From the NCBI GenBank assembly GCA_016208915.1, contig JACQXE010000057.1, positions 1 to 36,505 on the forward strand: a stretch of 36,505 bases of DNA, given 5' to 3'. Origin of the DNA: Nitrospirota bacterium (GTDB lineage Bacteria; Nitrospirota; Thermodesulfovibrionia; Thermodesulfovibrionales; UBA1546). The notes under the pieces are model-generated. The model was not told the DNA's origin and searched no databases. It saw nothing but the letters and a program-made list of their open reading frames with translations. Below are positions 8,100-15,036 of the stretch, one piece after another. A program made the translations under genes and the position numbers. The first letter of the stretch is position 1. Each line of letters starts with the position of its first letter.

Positions 8100-8840
8100 T
8101 CAACGCCTAAGACTCTTTAACCGTTCTCTGACCTTGCGCTTCAGGTTATCGTCAGACGAAAGATTGAGAAAGGTATAGTAATGACTCTCTGCTTCCTGTA
8201 TGTCTCCCTCAGCCTCGAGAAGCAGGGCATAGTTAAGATGAACCTCAGTGTATGACGGCTTCAAAGCGAGGGCATTCTTGTATAGCGCCTTTGCCTTCTC
8301 TCTCTGTCCGAGTGATTCGTATGCAACGGCAAGATTGTTCATTGCCTCATAATAGTCGGGCATAAGCTTAAGCGCCTTTTCATAAGAAGCAACTGCCTCC
8401 CTGTACCGGGATTGATTCTTCAAGGCAAGACCAAGGTGATTATGCATAGCTGCATCGTCAGGTTTTATGAGAAGGGCTTTTCTCAAAATACTTTCTGCGC
8501 CTGGGTAGTTGTTAGTTCTAATCGCTTTTATGGCATCCTTATGAAGACTTTTTGCATCATGCCCTTCGATAACCTCTGGCGCACTATCAGTACCTGCCGC
8601 TGAAGGCTGAGGCGCAGGAACTGAAGGAGCGGCAACAGGCTTCACAGATAGCTTTGAAAAGGGGCGTTTTTGAAATCCGTAAAGCAGAACAAAGACTAAT
8701 AATATCGTTACAGATAGTCCTGCAATAATAGTGCCCCACAGTCTTTTATCCTTTGTCTTATATGTATATGCTTCAGCAGCAGACTTTGGTTCTGTTTCCG
8801 ATTCTTCTGCCTTTTTCAGAGCCTTAAGGATTATGCTCAT
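8100..8840 (-). CDS. Membrane-anchored TPR protein
   Basis: The 246-residue protein has a short cytoplasmic start (MSIILKALKKAEES), one transmembrane segment (about 35-56), a Pro/Ala-rich linker, and tetratricopeptide repeats from about residue 95 to the end. Repeats such as AAMHNHLGLALKNQSRYREA and YYEAMNNLAVAYESLGQREK are clear. The N-terminal ILKALKKAEE pattern resembles secretion-associated (GspB/ExeB-like) proteins. The topology places the TPRs in the periplasm, where they would scaffold protein interactions. It overlaps the LolA-like gene by 17 bp, so the two are cotranscribed. The exact partner is unknown. Confidence 0.8.
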   Translation of the reverse strand: MSIILKALKKAEESETEPKSAAEAYTYKTKDKRLWGTIIAGLSVTILLVFVLLYGFQKRPFSKLSVKPVAAPSVPAPQPSAAGTDSAPEVIEGHDAKSLHKDAIKAIRTNNYPGAESILRKALLIKPDDAAMHNHLGLALKNQSRYREAVASYEKALKLMPDYYEAMNNLAVAYESLGQREKAKALYKNALALKPSYTEVHLNYALLLEAEGDIQEAESHYYTFLNLSSDDNLKRKVRERLKSLRR

Positions 8841-9528
8841 AGACCTTCACTCCTTTTGGCAAAGAGAAATCAAATAGTTCATCTTTAACGCCTGTATTTA
8901 TCTTTACGTCTTTAAGCCTGACCTCTACCCTGTTGGAATGTGAATCATTTATAACAAAGGATTTTATCGGAAAATCAGACTCTGATGTCTCAATCTCTAT
9001 TGAAACAATGTTGCCCATCGGCTTTTTCGGCACAAGGTTCAGCCTGTTTTTTTTACTGGTCACATGAAATTCCTCCTGTATATTCCCAAAACCGCTGAGC
9101 ATAGCTACCGGAGCCTGACCATAGGTGTCTCTGCTGAAAACCCCTCTGAATGCCTGTTTGTCAGTCTTGTTGTAGATGATTATTTGTTCGTTGTTTATTG
9201 TAACCTCCTGATGCTTATCGCCTGTATATTCCCATTTCATCTTTGACGGTCGTCTTATGAACAGAGATCCCTTATATGTGTCAGTACGTTTCAAATCTTT
9301 TATATAACTCTTCTGGACAAAGTTTCCCTTTATATCCTCTATTTTTTTATACGCCTCCTGAATCCTTTCTATCTCATCACCAGCAAAGGCAGTGAATAGT
9401 GAATAGTGAATAGTGAACAGAAAAAAAACAGTGAACAGTGAACAGTGAACAGTGAACAGTCTTCTGATTTTTGCGGATTGTTTGACTGACGACTGACGAC
9501 TGACGACTAACGACTGTCTTTTAATCAC
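8824..9528 (-). CDS. lolA: LolA-like outer-membrane lipoprotein carrier
   Basis: LolA ferries lipoproteins across the periplasm from LolCDE to LolB. After a signal peptide ending near FAG the mature part has the family pattern: GNFVQKSYIKDLKRTDTYKG, a GSLFIRRPSKMKWEY strand pair, and an internal YGQAPVAMLSGFG region. The mature length (about 185 residues) is usual. The start is GTG with AGGAGG 5 nt upstream, overlapping the ftsK stop (GTGA). The first ~50 codons are unusual: they are built from heptanucleotide repeats, giving a signal sequence with a 7-residue period (LFTVHCS LFTV...). Addition or loss of one unit would shift the frame. Confidence 0.8.
   Translation of the reverse strand: MIKRQSLVVSRQSSVKQSAKIRRLFTVHCSLFTVFFLFTIHYSLFTAFAGDEIERIQEAYKKIEDIKGNFVQKSYIKDLKRTDTYKGSLFIRRPSKMKWEYTGDKHQEVTINNEQIIIYNKTDKQAFRGVFSRDTYGQAPVAMLSGFGNIQEEFHVTSKKNRLNLVPKKPMGNIVSIEIETSESDFPIKSFVINDSHSNRVEVRLKDVKINTGVKDELFDFSLPKGVKVYEHNP
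9391..9457. repeat. Heptanucleotide arrays AGTGAAT/AGTGAAC in the lolA signal-peptide region
   Basis: Three AGTGAAT units and one AGTGAAC (9391-9418) are followed, after an A-rich spacer, by four AGTGAAC units (9430-9457). On the coding minus strand they read as GTTCACT repeats. Three units make 21 nt, hence a 7-residue protein period in the hydrophobic core of the signal peptide. The same unit recurs at 34445-34521. Confidence 0.95.
9484..9516. repeat. Heptanucleotide array GACTGAC at the 5' end of lolA
   Basis: Three GACTGAC units, a GACTAAC variant and a partial unit run without a break. The array lies about 12 nt inside the lolA coding start and encodes the SLVVSRQSSV segment. The unit differs from the AGTGAAC arrays only 27 bp away, so two heptamer types have accumulated in one N-terminal region. 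Confidence 0.93.
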
Positions 9529-11612
9529 CTTCTCCTCCTCAAAAAATCCCTCGGCTTTCCTGCGCCCTTTGGCGGGCCCACAAGTCCATCTTCTTCCAAC
9601 AGCTCCATAATGCGCGCTGCCCTGTTATAGCCTATCTTGAAACGCCGCTGGATAGATGATATTGACACCTCACCCACAGAATCTGCATATTCTACTACCT
9701 TATGATACATCTCATCCCTGTCAGCAGATGGTTCATCATCCGATGGCTCGCTTATCCGTATGCTTTGGAACATGGAATAGTCAGGTTCTCCCTGAGCCTT
9801 TATAAAATCAGTGACAGACTGTATCTCCTCCTCTGTAACAAGCGGGCCATGCACACGTATTATTTTTATGCCGGGAAGCATAAAAAGCATGTCGCCTTTT
9901 CCAAGTAACTGTTCAGCGCCCTGTGCATCTAAAATAGTCCTCGAATCTATCCGTGATGTAACCTGAAATGATATCCTCGCAGGAAAGTTTGCTTTTATTA
10001 CGCCTGTTATGACATCAACCGAAGGACGCTGTGTCGCAAGTATAAGATGTATGCCTGAGGCACGCGCCATCTGTGCGAGCCGGGCAATCGCATCTTCCAC
10101 TTCATTTGCAGAGGTGAACATAAGGTCTGCAAGCTCATCAATAAAGATAACAATATACGGCAGTTTTTCTTCATCTGACACTTGTTTGTTGAAACCCTCT
10201 ATATTCCTCGCGCCCTTCTCAGCGAGGAGCATATACCTCTTTTCCATCTCAAAGACCATCTTGCGCAGAGCCTCTGCCGCCTCTTTAGGATTTGTTATGA
10301 CAGGCGAGATGAGATGCGGGATATCTTCGTAGGCAGAAAGCTCAAGGAGTTTCGGATCTATCATCAGCATCTTCACCTGCCTTGGAGACGCTTTATAAAG
10401 AAGACTCATTATCATGGAGTTTATTGAAACGCTCTTGCCTGAACCTGTTGCGCCTGCAACAAGCAGATGGGGCATCTTTGCGAGGTCAGCAACAACCGGA
10501 TTTCCGAATATGTCTTTTCCAAGAGCAAATATAAGCTTTGAATGACCCTTACTGAAATTCTCTGAGGATATGAGTTCTCTTAATGAAACCGTTTCCCGCA
10601 CTTTATTCGGCACCTCTATCCCTATCGCTGACTTGCCTGAAATAGGAGCTACTCTCACACCCGGAGCCTTGAGCGCAAGCGCAAGATCATCAGAGAGGGA
10701 AACTACCTTGTTTATCTTAACGCCGGGCGCTGGTTCAAACTCATACATAGTTACTACAGGCCCTGCCTGAACCTGTGTCACCTTGCCCTCCACTTCAAAA
10801 TCAGCAAGCTTCTGGACAAGAAGAGAAGAGCTGGCAAGGAGTTCATCCTTTGACGGCCTGATCCCTGAATCATAGATCTTTAACAATTCGAGGGGAGGAA
10901 TCTCATAATCCCCATCCTTTGGACTGCGCGTCTTTGGCGTCTCATGTCTGAACAGAGAAAGGGTTGCAGGTTCAGTATTAACTACCGGTTCATGAACCGG
11001 GTCAATAGACATTTTAGGGTCATAAATAACAGCCTGCGCTTCATCTATCAAATGCCCTTCTGCCTCTTTAATCTGCTCTGCCTTTCGTGGTTTTTTCTTC
11101 AACGCAACAGAGACCAGCGAGACAGGACTCAGAAGGATTATTGAGGAAAGGAATACAGCTAAGGAAAAGATATACGCCCCTGGGGTAGAGAGAAATCTCT
11201 TTGTTATCTTTGATATGAAAAGGCCTGTCATACCTCCTGTGATCTCAAACCTGAGATCGAATGTTACTGACATAAGAGACAGGAGTATTGAGGATGAGAA
11301 GAGAAAAAGCACTGCGCCGATAACATGTACCCTGTGCCCTTCCATCCCGAAAAGTCTTTTAACGCCGTATATGACGATCAGCAACGGTATCGCAAATGCC
11401 GATATCCCCAAAGCCACCAAAAGTATATCTGAGATATACGCTCCCATTATGCCTCCATAGTTCTTAACAGGAGAGGCAGAAAAAGTAAAAGAAGACTGAT
11501 CCCATTTTGTATGTGTTATAAGGGACAGTCCAAGGTATATGCCTCCGAGAATCGAGACAACGCCGACGACTTCTTCCTTTATCCTTTTTATCCTGTTTAC
11601 CTTTTCAGCCAT
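9525..11612 (-). CDS. ftsK: FtsK/SpoIIIE-family DNA translocase
   Basis: This 695-residue septal DNA pump clears chromosome ends from the division site and helps dimer resolution. It has four N-terminal transmembrane segments (roughly 15-33, 60-83, 95-118, 145-170), a short linker, and a RecA-like motor with Walker A GATGSGKS (387-394) and Walker B IFIDELADL (about 489-497). The C-terminal gamma winged-helix (VSISSIQRRFKIGYNRAARI) would read KOPS-like sequences. The linker is short compared with E. coli FtsK, as in many bacteria. GGAGG precedes the ATG. It overlaps uppP by 16 bp and lolA by 4 bp. Confidence 0.95.
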   Translation of the reverse strand: MAEKVNRIKRIKEEVVGVVSILGGIYLGLSLITHTKWDQSSFTFSASPVKNYGGIMGAYISDILLVALGISAFAIPLLIVIYGVKRLFGMEGHRVHVIGAVLFLFSSSILLSLMSVTFDLRFEITGGMTGLFISKITKRFLSTPGAYIFSLAVFLSSIILLSPVSLVSVALKKKPRKAEQIKEAEGHLIDEAQAVIYDPKMSIDPVHEPVVNTEPATLSLFRHETPKTRSPKDGDYEIPPLELLKIYDSGIRPSKDELLASSSLLVQKLADFEVEGKVTQVQAGPVVTMYEFEPAPGVKINKVVSLSDDLALALKAPGVRVAPISGKSAIGIEVPNKVRETVSLRELISSENFSKGHSKLIFALGKDIFGNPVVADLAKMPHLLVAGATGSGKSVSINSMIMSLLYKASPRQVKMLMIDPKLLELSAYEDIPHLISPVITNPKEAAEALRKMVFEMEKRYMLLAEKGARNIEGFNKQVSDEEKLPYIVIFIDELADLMFTSANEVEDAIARLAQMARASGIHLILATQRPSVDVITGVIKANFPARISFQVTSRIDSRTILDAQGAEQLLGKGDMLFMLPGIKIIRVHGPLVTEEEIQSVTDFIKAQGEPDYSMFQSIRISEPSDDEPSADRDEMYHKVVEYADSVGEVSISSIQRRFKIGYNRAARIMELLEEDGLVGPPKGAGKPRDFLRRRR

Positions 11613-12364
11613 ATACCTCCAATAATTATAACTGCAAGAACGAACCTATAATACACAAAAATATTCAACGGATGCCTCTTGAAAAAATAGAGGAGAAATT
11701 TTATTGCAAGGAATCCTGTAATCGCAGAGGCAAGCAATCCTATCGTAAAGAGCTTCAGGTCATAGTTCTCCGTATGAGAGAGTAATTTTCTCCCCTCCAG
11801 CACAGTAGCACCGAATATGACAGGCATGGAGAGAATAAAAGAAAAGCGCGCTGACGCAGCCCTTCCAAGCCCTCTGAAAAGACCCGCTGATATCGTAATG
11901 CCTGAGCGCGAAACTCCGGGTATAAGCGCGACTGCCTGTGCAATACCGATCATGATGGAATCAGCAAGGGTTATATCCTTTATGTCTTTGTCTTTCTTCA
12001 TCCTTTCTGAAAGGAGCATTATGATCCCAAAGAGCACAAGCGTAACAACGATAATAAAGGGGCTTCTGAGCGTACTCTCGACAATATTACTGAGTAAAAA
12101 CCCTGCGATCCCTGCCGGCAGTGTCGCAATTATGATAATGACAAGTAATCTTCTGCCATTGAGTACAATATCTAACCAGTCCCTCCAGAAGCAGAAAACC
12201 AGCGCTAAGAGTGTCCCTGCATGGAGCGCCACATCAAATGTAAGAGTGTCAACTCCACCCTTCCAGCCAAAAAACCATGGGAACAATATCAGGTGTGCTG
12301 TACTGCTGACCGGCAAAAATTCTGTGAGTCCCTGAACAATCCCGAGAATTACCGCCTCTATCAT
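11597..12364 (-). CDS. uppP: Undecaprenyl-diphosphatase UppP (BacA)
   Basis: This integral membrane enzyme dephosphorylates undecaprenyl diphosphate to recycle the lipid carrier for peptidoglycan and other surface polymers. Overexpression in other bacteria gives bacitracin resistance. The 255 residues contain the two signature regions, QGLTEFLPVSSTAHL (11-25) and PGVSRSG (149-155), and about seven or eight hydrophobic helices. It is first in the uppP-ftsK-lolA-TPR operon. An extended -10 box lies just before the start. Confidence 0.95.
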   Translation of the reverse strand: MIEAVILGIVQGLTEFLPVSSTAHLILFPWFFGWKGGVDTLTFDVALHAGTLLALVFCFWRDWLDIVLNGRRLLVIIIIATLPAGIAGFLLSNIVESTLRSPFIIVVTLVLFGIIMLLSERMKKDKDIKDITLADSIMIGIAQAVALIPGVSRSGITISAGLFRGLGRAASARFSFILSMPVIFGATVLEGRKLLSHTENYDLKLFTIGLLASAITGFLAIKFLLYFFKRHPLNIFVYYRFVLAVIIIGGIWLKR

Positions 12365-12372
12365 GATGCATG

Positions 12373-12381
12373 ATTATACCA
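12373..12381 (-). promoter_or_regulatory. Extended -10 promoter for the uppP operon
   Basis: Read on the minus strand the sequence is TGGTATAAT, a TGnTATAAT extended -10, ending 8 nt before the uppP ATG. A convincing -35 is not seen, which is common with extended -10 elements. The transcript would have almost no leader. Confidence 0.5.
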
Positions 12382-12398
12382 GATTTACAGGAGTTATA

Positions 12399-12429
12399 TT
12401 GACACAAAAATCATGGCGTTTGCTATAAT
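12399..12429 (+). promoter_or_regulatory. Promoter for the DUF5618-like gene, apparently leaderless
   Basis: TTGACA (12399-12404) and TATAAT (12424-12429) are both perfect consensus hexamers, with 19-nt spacing. The -10 is extended (TGCTATAAT). The ATG begins only 6 nt after the -10, so the predicted transcription start falls on or next to the start codon. There is no room for a Shine-Dalgarno sequence. Confidence 0.65.
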
Positions 12430-12434
12430 ATTAC

Positions 12435-12809
12435 ATGAAAGAAACAATCAGATATATACAGAATGCAAAGGAACTTTTGAGCAAGTCTCCAATTGAAAAC
12501 AATCGATACGCAGACGACAAATATGTTAAGTCTGCCTGCGGAGTTGCTTATCTCGGGGTATTAAAGGCTATTGAGGAAATTTTGCTTAAAAAAGGGCTTA
12601 CCAAAAAGGAATTGCCCAAAAAAGTTGAGGAATATAGAAAGGCATTGCAGAAACATGTCGCAATTCATAATGGAAAACTTTTGAGGGCTTTTGACGATAT
12701 TTACGACGAACTTCATATTGCGGGCTATTACAGAGGCAATCTGCATTCTGTGGATACGGTAAAGGGAGCATTGAAAACAGCAAAGGATTTTATTGAGAAA
12801 TTGAAGTAA
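12435..12809 (+). CDS. DUF5618-like helical protein
   Basis: The 124-residue soluble protein is predicted to be almost wholly helical and rich in Lys. It resembles the DUF5618 family, with segments IRYIQNAKELLSKSPIENN, VEEYRKALQKHVAIHNGKLL and YDELHIAGYYRGNLHSV. The HNGKLL...ELHIAGYYRG pattern recalls HEPN-like helical bundles, but I see no clear RxxxxH catalytic motif, so no activity is claimed. It is a single gene transcribed from its own strong promoter, divergent from uppP, in a region filled with module remnants. Confidence 0.7.
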   Translation: MKETIRYIQNAKELLSKSPIENNRYADDKYVKSACGVAYLGVLKAIEEILLKKGLTKKELPKKVEEYRKALQKHVAIHNGKLLRAFDDIYDELHIAGYYRGNLHSVDTVKGALKTAKDFIEKLK

Positions 12810-12869
12810 AACAACTGAAGCTATTTATAGCAGAAAAACCTTGCATGTTATTGTGTCATTCTGCATTGC

Positions 12870-12923
12870 CTATATTCCCTCCGCAATCCTTATTTTTTCG
12901 TCTGTCAGCCTGAACAATTTCAC
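12870..12923 (-). pseudogene. Second remnant of a type IIG restriction enzyme C-terminal tail
   Basis: The minus strand reads VKLFRLTDEKIRIAEGI then stop, which resembles the end of the intact enzyme at 15037 (ELYGLTEEEIGIVEGS). It is only 17 codons long and is cut off at a G/C-rich hairpin. It lies in the same frame as the longer remnant upstream, after that remnant's stop. The resemblance is short, so this is less certain than the neighbour. Confidence 0.45.
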
Positions 12924-12932
12924 CCCACCTGC

Positions 12933-12953
12933 CCTCCCCTTGGTAAGGGGAGG
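12933..12953. repeat. G/C-rich hairpin repeat (CCTCCCCTT-ggt-AAGGGGAGG)
   Basis: A perfect 9-bp inverted repeat with a 3-nt loop. Related hairpins lie inside the restriction enzyme gene (16735-16757), inside archease (21364-21386) and at 21789-21807. Here it separates two relics of a restriction enzyme tail. It could act as a weak hairpin in RNA, but no T-tract follows on either strand. Confidence 0.85.
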
Positions 12954-12956
12954 AAC

Positions 12957-13127
12957 TTAAGGCGCATCAAAAATCCTTATCTCCTCCTCCGTCAACCCGT
13001 AAAGCTCATAAACAAGCTGGTCAATCTGTTTGTCGGTTGCTTCGATTTGACGTTGAAGAGATGTCTTTTCATGGTCGGTTTTTGCTGATGACAGTTGCTT
13101 ATTGAGCGCTAGCATTGGGTCTATTAA
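12957..13127 (-). pseudogene. C-terminal remnant of a type IIG restriction-modification gene
   Basis: The minus strand encodes about 56 residues (LALNKQLSSAKTDHEKTSLQ, then RQIEATDKQIDQLVYELYG, ending LTEEEIRIFDAP) that match the C-terminus of the intact enzyme at 15037-17934 almost residue for residue. The match starts abruptly at the edge of a palindromic element (13130) and no upstream part of the gene remains. It is in the same orientation as the intact copy about 2 kb away. It is most likely the relic of a second related RM gene, or of a duplication later interrupted by insertions. Confidence 0.88.
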
Positions 13128-13129
13128 GA

Positions 13130-13187
13130 AATTCAGGGGACAGCTTACTTAATTCATAAGCAATTAGGTATGGTGTTCCCCGATTTT
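13130..13187. repeat. Long imperfect palindrome, REP/RAYT-like element
   Basis: Arms at 13130-13154 and 13162-13187 are imperfect reverse complements that share AATT, GGGGA and TTACTTAATT/AATTAGGTA blocks, around a 7-nt loop. The left arm contains CAGGGGACAGCTTACTTAAT. Such hairpins resemble sequences bordering REP-associated tyrosine transposases. No transposase gene is present, so this would be a non-autonomous copy. It sits exactly at the truncation point of the RM remnant. Confidence 0.55.
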
Positions 13188-13265
13188 GAGTTTAAGAAAC
13201 AAAAACTACTTTGTCCTCACAAGGCGGAAAACATTTAAAGGGCGCTAACGATATTACAGCGTATA

Positions 13266-13302
13266 CTCCGGCGGATTGAGGGAGAGAGGAGAGACAAGGC
13301 AG
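13266..13302. repeat. 37-bp direct repeat, left copy flanking hicBA
   Basis: It starts CTCCGGCGGATTGAGGGAGA and is repeated at 13892-13928 with 34 of 37 positions identical. The two copies frame the hicBA pair. Confidence 0.9.
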
Positions 13303-13361
13303 CGCTCAAATAATTGTCTTGAATGTGCTAAAATAGCATTAAAGATTGGAGGTGGATTTTG

Positions 13362-13625
13362 ATGAACATATCTGTAAGAATTGAGATATTTAAAGAAGGA
13401 GATGTTTATGTAGCATTATCGCCTGAATTAAATGTCTCCAGCTTTGGCGAAACTGTTGATGAAGCAAAGAAATCCTTTAAAGAGGCTGTCGAGGCTTTTG
13501 TTGAAGAATGCCAGACTATGGGTACACTTGAAGAAGTTCTGGAAGAGTCAGGCTTTTCAAGGATTAATAATTCATGGGAATCAAGAAAGCCCATTATTGA
13601 AGAAAACCTTGCCCTTGCTGTATAA
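13362..13625 (+). CDS. hicB: HicB-family antitoxin
   Basis: This 87-residue antitoxin has the HicB partial RNase H-like fold: strand MNISVRIEIFKEGDVYVALS, then PELNVSSFGETVDEAKKSFKEA (shown in part) and an acidic helix. It should bind and block HicA and may regulate the operon. The ATG at 13362 is preferred over a TTG one codon earlier because a GGAGG lies at the right distance. An extended -10-like TGCTAAAAT lies upstream (about 13326-13334). The antitoxin precedes the toxin, the reverse of the classic hicA-hicB order but common in this family. Confidence 0.88.
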   Translation: MNISVRIEIFKEGDVYVALSPELNVSSFGETVDEAKKSFKEAVEAFVEECQTMGTLEEVLEESGFSRINNSWESRKPIIEENLALAV

Positions 13626-13628
13626 GAC

Positions 13629-13871
13629 ATGCCCGAACATAAAATTATCCCTGTCCATTATGAAACCCTAATAAAGATATTCGAACTCGACGGTTTTGCC
13701 GTCAAAAGAAAAAAAGGCGATCATATAATAATGACAAAAGCAGGAATAAAGAGACCTTTAGTAATAAAAACCAGCCCAAGACTTGTCCCTGTAACACATA
13801 TCCGCACAAATATGACCACAGCAGGCATGTCGCGAGAGAGATTCTTCGAGCTTTTGGAAAAGGTAAAGTAA
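13629..13871 (+). CDS. hicA: HicA-family mRNA interferase toxin
   Basis: The 80-residue protein fits the HicA/YcfA double-stranded RNA-binding fold. An N-terminal helix (LIKIFELDGFAVKRKKGDH) carries the glycine and catalytic His of the GDHIIM motif, followed by a basic strand region and a C-terminal helix (SRERFFELLEKV). HicA cleaves mRNA independently of the ribosome. It starts 3 nt after the hicB stop. The family His is present, so it is predicted active. The pair is bounded by 37-bp direct repeats. Confidence 0.87.
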   Translation: MPEHKIIPVHYETLIKIFELDGFAVKRKKGDHIIMTKAGIKRPLVIKTSPRLVPVTHIRTNMTTAGMSRERFFELLEKVK

Positions 13872-13891
13872 CAATTTGAAAGAGTCACTTT

Positions 13892-13928
13892 CTCCGGCGG
13901 ATTGAAGGAGAGAGGAGAGATGAGGCAG
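13892..13928. repeat. 37-bp direct repeat, right copy flanking hicBA
   Basis: This is the second copy of the repeat at 13266-13302, in the same orientation, with three mismatches. It begins 20 bp after the hicA stop. Confidence 0.9.
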
Positions 13929-13974
13929 ACATTTTTATTTATAGAAAGTTCGTTTAATGTGGAAAGTGTAGCCT

Positions 13975-14095
13975 GTCTAAAAACTGCCATTTCAATATAA
14001 AGTCGTCATTCTCGCGAAAGCGGGAATCCAGTCTTTTCAATATGTTCTGGATTCCACGGTCAAGCCTGGGAATGACAAAATCTGAGTTTTTAGAC
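13975..14095. mobile_element. MITE-like element with GTCTAAAAACT terminal inverted repeats
   Basis: Perfect 11-bp terminal inverted repeats lie at 13975-13985 and 14085-14095. Between them sits an internal palindrome (14005-14031 against 14047-14076) of the GTCATTC...GGGAATGAC type also found at 684-784. The 121-bp unit has no coding capacity and is likely a non-autonomous repeat. The rest of the gap up to 14336 shows no recognisable gene. A 32-codon ORF at 14219-14317 is too short to judge. Confidence 0.75.
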
Positions 14096-14336
14096 AAACT
14101 CGGTGTCCTGAATAGCACTCGATGATATGCAGATAGAAAGTACCAGATTTTGTGAAAAATCCTGGCAGATATGATAAGATTTTTGGAGATATGCAGAAAC
14201 TGAAAATTACATTTCGTAATGATTAAAAATGACCGCGTAATAGTGCATGATGGTGGAGATTATCGAGAGGGAACTATGGGAAAACAATGGGCATATGAGA
14301 GATGCAGCGGGCTATAATTTTAAATAAGGATATAAT

Positions 14337-14924
14337 ATGACACCTAATGATGTCCATTGGTCATTACTAGGCGCTTTCTGGTCAAGTATAATTGCGGGAA
14401 TTATTGCTGTATCGGCAACTATCATCAATTATTTGTTCTTTCGGTCACAGGTGGATCCTCATGTAGTTGTGTATGCGACTCATGACGACAAAAGACCGAG
14501 CATAATTCTTCTGATTATAGAGAATATCGGGAAGTCAGTAGCTAAAGATGTGCAATTTGAGTTCTCAAAGTCCTTCCCGCAAGACGCATTTGGCTTTGAA
14601 AATGCCCCACAACCTCAAACCTTAAGCAAAGGGCCACTTTTTACTGGTATCCCATCCCTTGGCCCAAGTGCAAAGCGAATAATTACATGGGGGCAATATG
14701 GCGGCATATATACGTCACTTGGTGATGGAGTAATTAATGTAAAAGTGCGGTTTAAGGGCGATCTACCGGGCTCGCTTTTCCCGAAGAAATACACCGTAAA
14801 TTGTCCACTTGATATTAAATCCTTTGAACATACAGATGCTTCAGATCATAACTGGGACAAAAAAAGTTCAGAACATTTAAAACGCATTGCTGATACTCTG
14901 GACAAAATAGCGAATAGAAAATAG
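14337..14924 (+). CDS. Membrane-anchored protein of unknown function, possible integron cassette gene
   Basis: I do not recognise this 195-residue protein. One transmembrane segment lies near the N-terminus (about 12-35, SIIAGIIAVSATIINYLFF). It is followed by a beta-rich domain with SIILLIIENIGKSVAKDVQF and a GSLFPKKYTVNCPLDI segment, and a short C-terminal amphipathic helix. The pattern resembles small membrane proteins with an Ig-like or immunity-type soluble domain, but no function is claimed. AAGGA lies about 7 nt before the ATG. An attC-like structure starts 7 nt after the stop codon, as in integron gene cassettes. Confidence 0.7.
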   Translation: MTPNDVHWSLLGAFWSSIIAGIIAVSATIINYLFFRSQVDPHVVVYATHDDKRPSIILLIIENIGKSVAKDVQFEFSKSFPQDAFGFENAPQPQTLSKGPLFTGIPSLGPSAKRIITWGQYGGIYTSLGDGVINVKVRFKGDLPGSLFPKKYTVNCPLDIKSFEHTDASDHNWDKKSSEHLKRIADTLDKIANRK

Positions 14925-14930
14925 GGCAAT

Positions 14931-15017
14931 GCATAACACATCAATCAAGGCGACGGGGAATAACGCCGATTGGTTTTCATTCAGGCTGGTTGCCCCCGCG
15001 CCTTATTTCGGTCGTCG
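14931..15017 (+). other. attC-like integron recombination site
   Basis: The left arm (14931-14958) begins GCATAAC and continues ACATCAATCAAGGCGACGGGG. It matches 18 of 22 positions of the TAAC...CAAGCCGACG half of the classic aadA attC as I recall it. The right arm (14993-15017, CCCCCGCGCCTTATTTCGG then TCGTCG) is its imperfect inverse, as attC L'/R' halves are. The right core reads GTCGTCT instead of GTTRRRY, so the site is degenerate or marks an insertion at a non-standard position. No integron integrase is in the window. Confidence 0.5.
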
Positions 15018-15036
15018 TCTGTCAGGTCTATCAGTG

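Noticed and set aside
11817-12335. 172-codon plus-strand ORF opposite uppP
   Set aside because: It is the antisense shadow of a convincing uppP with full signature motifs.
14219-14317. 32-codon ORF upstream of the orphan membrane gene
   Set aside because: No clear Shine-Dalgarno, no recognised similarity, and too short to distinguish from chance.
12810-14336. tRNA or other structured RNA gene in the intergenic patch
   Set aside because: No cloverleaf with a GTTC-type T arm and CCA end was found; the palindromes there are repeat elements.
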